Shown piece after piece: positions 5,919-8,301 of a stretch of 8,301 bases of DNA. The stretch spans positions 1-8,301 of the forward strand of contig JAKMDG010000072.1 in the NCBI GenBank assembly GCA_022428035.1. The letters run 5' to 3'. The notes beneath the pieces are model-generated. The model had not been told where the DNA came from and searched no databases. It saw only the letters and a list, made by a program, of their open reading frames with translations. The DNA comes from Longimicrobiales bacterium (lineage in GTDB: Bacteria; Gemmatimonadota; Gemmatimonadetes; Longimicrobiales; Gaopeijiaceae). The position numbers and the translations under genes are program-made. How positions within the stretch are numbered: the stretch's first letter is position 1; each line of letters opens with the position of its first letter.

Positions 5919-7967
5919 GTGAACCTTCGACTTCGGACTCTTACCCTGCTGACCATCGGGGTGGCCAGTCTTTCGGCCAGCCTCGCCGTGCCTGCTGGCG
6001 TCCATGCCCAAGGGTCACGACCGGTCTGGAACGCACCCAACGTCATTGACCTCGTGCGGCGCGCCCGGGAACTGCGCAGCTCCACCGCGATCGACCCGGA
6101 GTTTCGCAGCTACACGAGTGACGCGCGCGGTTATGTCTATTTCTTCGTGGATCGGCCGGACTCCGCGGCAAACCTCCTCGTCAAGGTCGATCAGGTCGCC
6201 CTCGATCTGTTCTTTGTCGCCCCGAACACCACGCGGCAACGCATCGTTGGCCGCCGAGACGAACAGGTACTTCCCACCAGCATCCGGTACCATCTGGACC
6301 ATCTGACCGTGGTGCAGGACGACTTCGGCGACTTCATACAGCTGGGTGATGGCGATGAAGTCGAAGCCGTCGCGCACCCGATCGGGCCTCTTGGCGAGGC
6401 GGTGTATGACTTCCAGCTCTCCGATTCGCTCCGCATCAGCTACGCGGGTGGTGAGGAAGAGATCCGAGTGTACGAGGTCAGGGTCCGCCCGAACAACATG
6501 GATGCGCCAGGCTTCGTCGGCACCGTATTCCTGGACAGGGATCGGGCGGCCATCGTTCGAATGAACTTCTCGTTCACCCCCGCCTCCTATGTGGACGACT
6601 ACCTCGACTACATCCGGATCGCGACCAACAACTCGCTCTGGATGGGATCATGGTGGCTCCCGTACCGGCAGGAGATCGAGATCCGTCGTGAGACGCCGTT
6701 CTTCGATTTCATGGCTGGGAGCACCATTCGGACGACCTTCGACGTTCGTGACTACGACTTCAACGCCAGTGTTCCTGACCGCGTCCTTCTCGGGCCACCC
6801 GTCGGATCAGTCTCCCTGGCGCAGCGCGGCGCCTTCCCGTTCGAACGTGGCCTGTTCGACGATCTGGAGCAGCAGCGCGACCTGATGATCTCCCCGGCCC
6901 TCGAAGAGGTGGAGAGCCACGTGCGTGAGGTCGTCGCAGAAGAGGTCATGAGCGGCCTGTCGCCTCTACGCCCACATCTGGCACGAGTCTCGGACTTTGC
7001 ACGATACAATCGAGCCGAGGGTGTCTTCGTCGGAGCGGGCCTGTCGTGGCGACCGCAGGGGAGCGTCGTCGCTCGCAGCACCGGCGGATACGCCTTCGGA
7101 AGCGACCGCGCATCCGCGGGCCTGACCCTGCAGACTGACGCTGCAGGCGTTCGGCCGGTCGTCGACACGTACTGGGACCGTACGGGAGACATCGGAGGGC
7201 ATCCCGGCGCCACCATGCTCGAGAACACCATCACCTCCGCGTCCGGTGAGAAGGACTACCTGGATCCGTACTTCCGACGGGGCGTCTCGATGACGCTCAG
7301 GCGTCAGCCGGAGGGCAGCACCTCCGTCACAGCCCGCTGGGAGAGGCACATCTCCGCTGCCGACGTTGTCTCTGGCACGGAGTCCGGCTTCCGTCCCGTC
7401 CGCTCGGTCGACGAAGGGACGATGGCATCGCTCACGGTGTCATCCCGCTTCGACTTGCCTCTCGCCGGTTCAGGGAATGTGTCCGCGTCTGCCGGGCGAC
7501 TCCAGGGCCAGAACTTCGCCTCGGTCGACGGTGGGCTCACATGGACCCTCGCTGACATCGACGCGCGCTGGACCACCCGCGCATCTCTGGCCGGCGGGGT
7601 CACAAACGCCAACGCGCCAGCCCAGAACATGTACCTGCTGGGCGGGCGCCAGACGTTACTTGGGCATGACTATCGTCTCTTTGCCGGCAACGCCTACTGG
7701 CTGGCTCGACTCGAAGGCACGGTTCCCGTGCGCACACCCTTCCTAGGCCTCCGGGCGTTCGCCGCCGTCGGGTCGACCCACCTGTCTGATCCATCCGCGC
7801 TCCCCACGGACTGGGCCGCGCGCGATTCCAACGGTCTTCGCAGTACCGTCGGACTCGGTCTGTCGATCGGCTGGGACTCGACGTACCTCGACGTCGGGCG
7901 GGCTCTGTGGGGTACCGGCTGGGAGATGATGCTGTCCGTCGCGCCGCAGTTCCGTAGCTGGCTGTAG
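5919..7967 (+). CDS. Outer-membrane beta-barrel protein, DUF5686/BamA-like
   Basis: Exported protein of 682 residues. A Sec signal peptide is clear: basic start (R4, R6), hydrophobic core LTLLTIGVASLSASLAV, and an AxA-type site VHA-Q after residue 30. Residues about 40-360 form a mature N-terminal part rich in beta strands and acidic loops (GEAVYDFQLSDSLRIS, GFVGTVFLDRDRAAIVRMNF, WWLPYRQEIEIRRE). This resembles the DUF5686 proteins of Bacteroidota, where a periplasmic domain precedes a surface-antigen barrel. From about residue 363 (YNRAEGVFVGAGLSWRP) amphipathic strands continue to the C-terminus. LLGGRQTLLGHDYRLFAG (573-590) resembles the loop-6 region of the BamA/Omp85 superfamily. The last residues are FRSWL, so the terminal aromatic is penultimate. 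Role unknown: perhaps assembly or transport at the outer membrane. GTG 5919 is chosen because it starts the signal peptide. It has no Shine-Dalgarno, and GTG 5865 in frame is an alternative. It follows the sigma gene but a hairpin separates them. Confidence 0.8.
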   Translation: MNLRLRTLTLLTIGVASLSASLAVPAGVHAQGSRPVWNAPNVIDLVRRARELRSSTAIDPEFRSYTSDARGYVYFFVDRPDSAANLLVKVDQVALDLFFVAPNTTRQRIVGRRDEQVLPTSIRYHLDHLTVVQDDFGDFIQLGDGDEVEAVAHPIGPLGEAVYDFQLSDSLRISYAGGEEEIRVYEVRVRPNNMDAPGFVGTVFLDRDRAAIVRMNFSFTPASYVDDYLDYIRIATNNSLWMGSWWLPYRQEIEIRRETPFFDFMAGSTIRTTFDVRDYDFNASVPDRVLLGPPVGSVSLAQRGAFPFERGLFDDLEQQRDLMISPALEEVESHVREVVAEEVMSGLSPLRPHLARVSDFARYNRAEGVFVGAGLSWRPQGSVVARSTGGYAFGSDRASAGLTLQTDAAGVRPVVDTYWDRTGDIGGHPGATMLENTITSASGEKDYLDPYFRRGVSMTLRRQPEGSTSVTARWERHISAADVVSGTESGFRPVRSVDEGTMASLTVSSRFDLPLAGSGNVSASAGRLQGQNFASVDGGLTWTLADIDARWTTRASLAGGVTNANAPAQNMYLLGGRQTLLGHDYRLFAGNAYWLARLEGTVPVRTPFLGLRAFAAVGSTHLSDPSALPTDWAARDSNGLRSTVGLGLSIGWDSTYLDVGRALWGTGWEMMLSVAPQFRSWL

Positions 7968-8004
7968 GGCCGTTTACCCCTCGCCCGTCATGACATCCGT
8001 GACC

Positions 8005-8036
8005 GCGGAGGCCGAGCGCTGGCCTCGGACCTCCGC
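8005..8036. terminator. Convergent hairpin between barrel gene and ssb
   Basis: GCGGAGGCCGAG (8005-8016) pairs with CTCGG (8024-8028) and CCTCCGC (8030-8036): 12 bp with a single bulged A and a 7-nt loop. It sits midway in the 80-bp gap between two converging genes and could serve both. No T-tract follows on either strand, so it may act as a roadblock or mRNA 3' end protector rather than a classical intrinsic terminator. Confidence 0.5.
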
Positions 8037-8047
8037 AGCCGGACGGA

Positions 8048-8301
8048 TTACGCTGCCTCGTCGAGCGCGAGATCGATCGCCGCGCTCTTCGAGTTGAGCA
8101 TCACCACCTCCCGGACGTGGATCTCCGCCGTCGGTATGACGACGCCGTCACGCTCGTATGAGTCGTATTCGAGCCGTCCGTCCACGTAGATCCGGTCCCC
8201 CGTCTGGATATAGTCCTCAGCGAACTGTGCCTGCTTGTTCCACAGCGTCAGCCGATGCCAGTCGGTCCGCTCCTCCCCCTCGGCCCCGCCCTGTACACGA
8301 C
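8048..8301 (-). CDS. ssb: Single-stranded DNA-binding protein, C-terminal part (start beyond window)
   Basis: SSB coats single-stranded DNA during replication, repair and recombination. The frame ends at TAA 8050-8048, and 83 residues are visible. They show the second half of the OB fold: DWHRLTLWNKQAQFAEDYI (compare xEWHRVVLFGKLAE in well-known SSBs), then TGDRIYVDGRLEYDSYERDG and a last strand AEIHVREVVML. The N-terminal strand with the usual NKVIL-type motif lies outside the window. After the fold only about 17 residues remain, ending ALDEAA. The Gly/Pro/Gln-rich linker and the acidic DDDIPF-type tip that recruits partner proteins in E. coli are absent. This may be a lineage feature or mark a second, specialised SSB. 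It is convergent with the barrel gene. Identification rests on the OB-fold motifs and is strong despite the truncation. Confidence 0.9.
   Translation of the reverse strand, partial: RVQGGAEGEERTDWHRLTLWNKQAQFAEDYIQTGDRIYVDGRLEYDSYERDGVVIPTAEIHVREVVMLNSKSAAIDLALDEAA

Noticed and set aside
1..8301. Mobile element, CRISPR array, tRNA/rRNA, phage or defence system
   Set aside because: I saw no transposase or integrase motifs, no regularly spaced repeats, no terminal inverted repeats and no tRNA-like sequence. All large frames are accounted for by ordinary chromosomal genes.

Overview
The window reads as ordinary chromosomal DNA from a GC-rich, diderm (Gram-negative type) bacterium. A Gemmatimonadota-like origin is my best guess. 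The reasons are a Bacteroidota-style short primary sigma factor lacking region 1.1 in a high-GC genome, a BamA/DUF5686-like outer-membrane protein with a Sec signal peptide, and a Pkn-type Ser/Thr kinase. This assignment is inference from protein style, not from a marker gene.

Layout, left to right. (1) Positions 1-522, minus strand: N-terminal half of a cytoplasmic Ser/Thr protein kinase domain, cut by the window edge just before the DFG motif. (2) Positions 625-1002, plus strand: a small four-helix membrane protein of unknown function, divergent from the kinase. (3) Positions 1003-1316: a convergent gap with no supportable gene. (4) Positions 1317-3599, minus strand: a full-length MaeB-type NADP-malic enzyme fused to a phosphotransacetylase-like domain. 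(5) Positions 3709-4698, plus strand, divergent from maeB: a DUF4126 membrane protein with an extra soluble C-terminal part. It appears to start at a CTG codon behind a perfect Shine-Dalgarno sequence. (6) Positions 4699-4912: a structured intergenic region or leader holding an intrinsic-terminator-like hairpin. (7) Positions 4913-5773, plus strand: an RpoD/SigA-like sigma factor, followed by a 14-bp hairpin with a GAGA tetraloop. (8) Positions 5919-7967, plus strand: a secreted outer-membrane beta-barrel protein. (9) Positions 8048-8301, minus strand: the C-terminal end of a single-stranded DNA-binding protein, convergent with the barrel protein and separated from it by a hairpin.

The genes do not form one obvious pathway. 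They are separate transcription units for central carbon metabolism (maeB), transcription (sigma factor), envelope (barrel and membrane proteins), signalling (kinase) and DNA maintenance (ssb). I see no mobile element, CRISPR array, tRNA, rRNA or defence island, and I do not think the window holds an undescribed multi-gene system. The points most worth a second look are the CTG start with its perfect Shine-Dalgarno, the structured leader before the sigma gene, the altered region 2.2/2.4 residues of the sigma factor, the degenerate kinase ATP loop, and an SSB that lacks the usual acidic DDDIPF-type tip.
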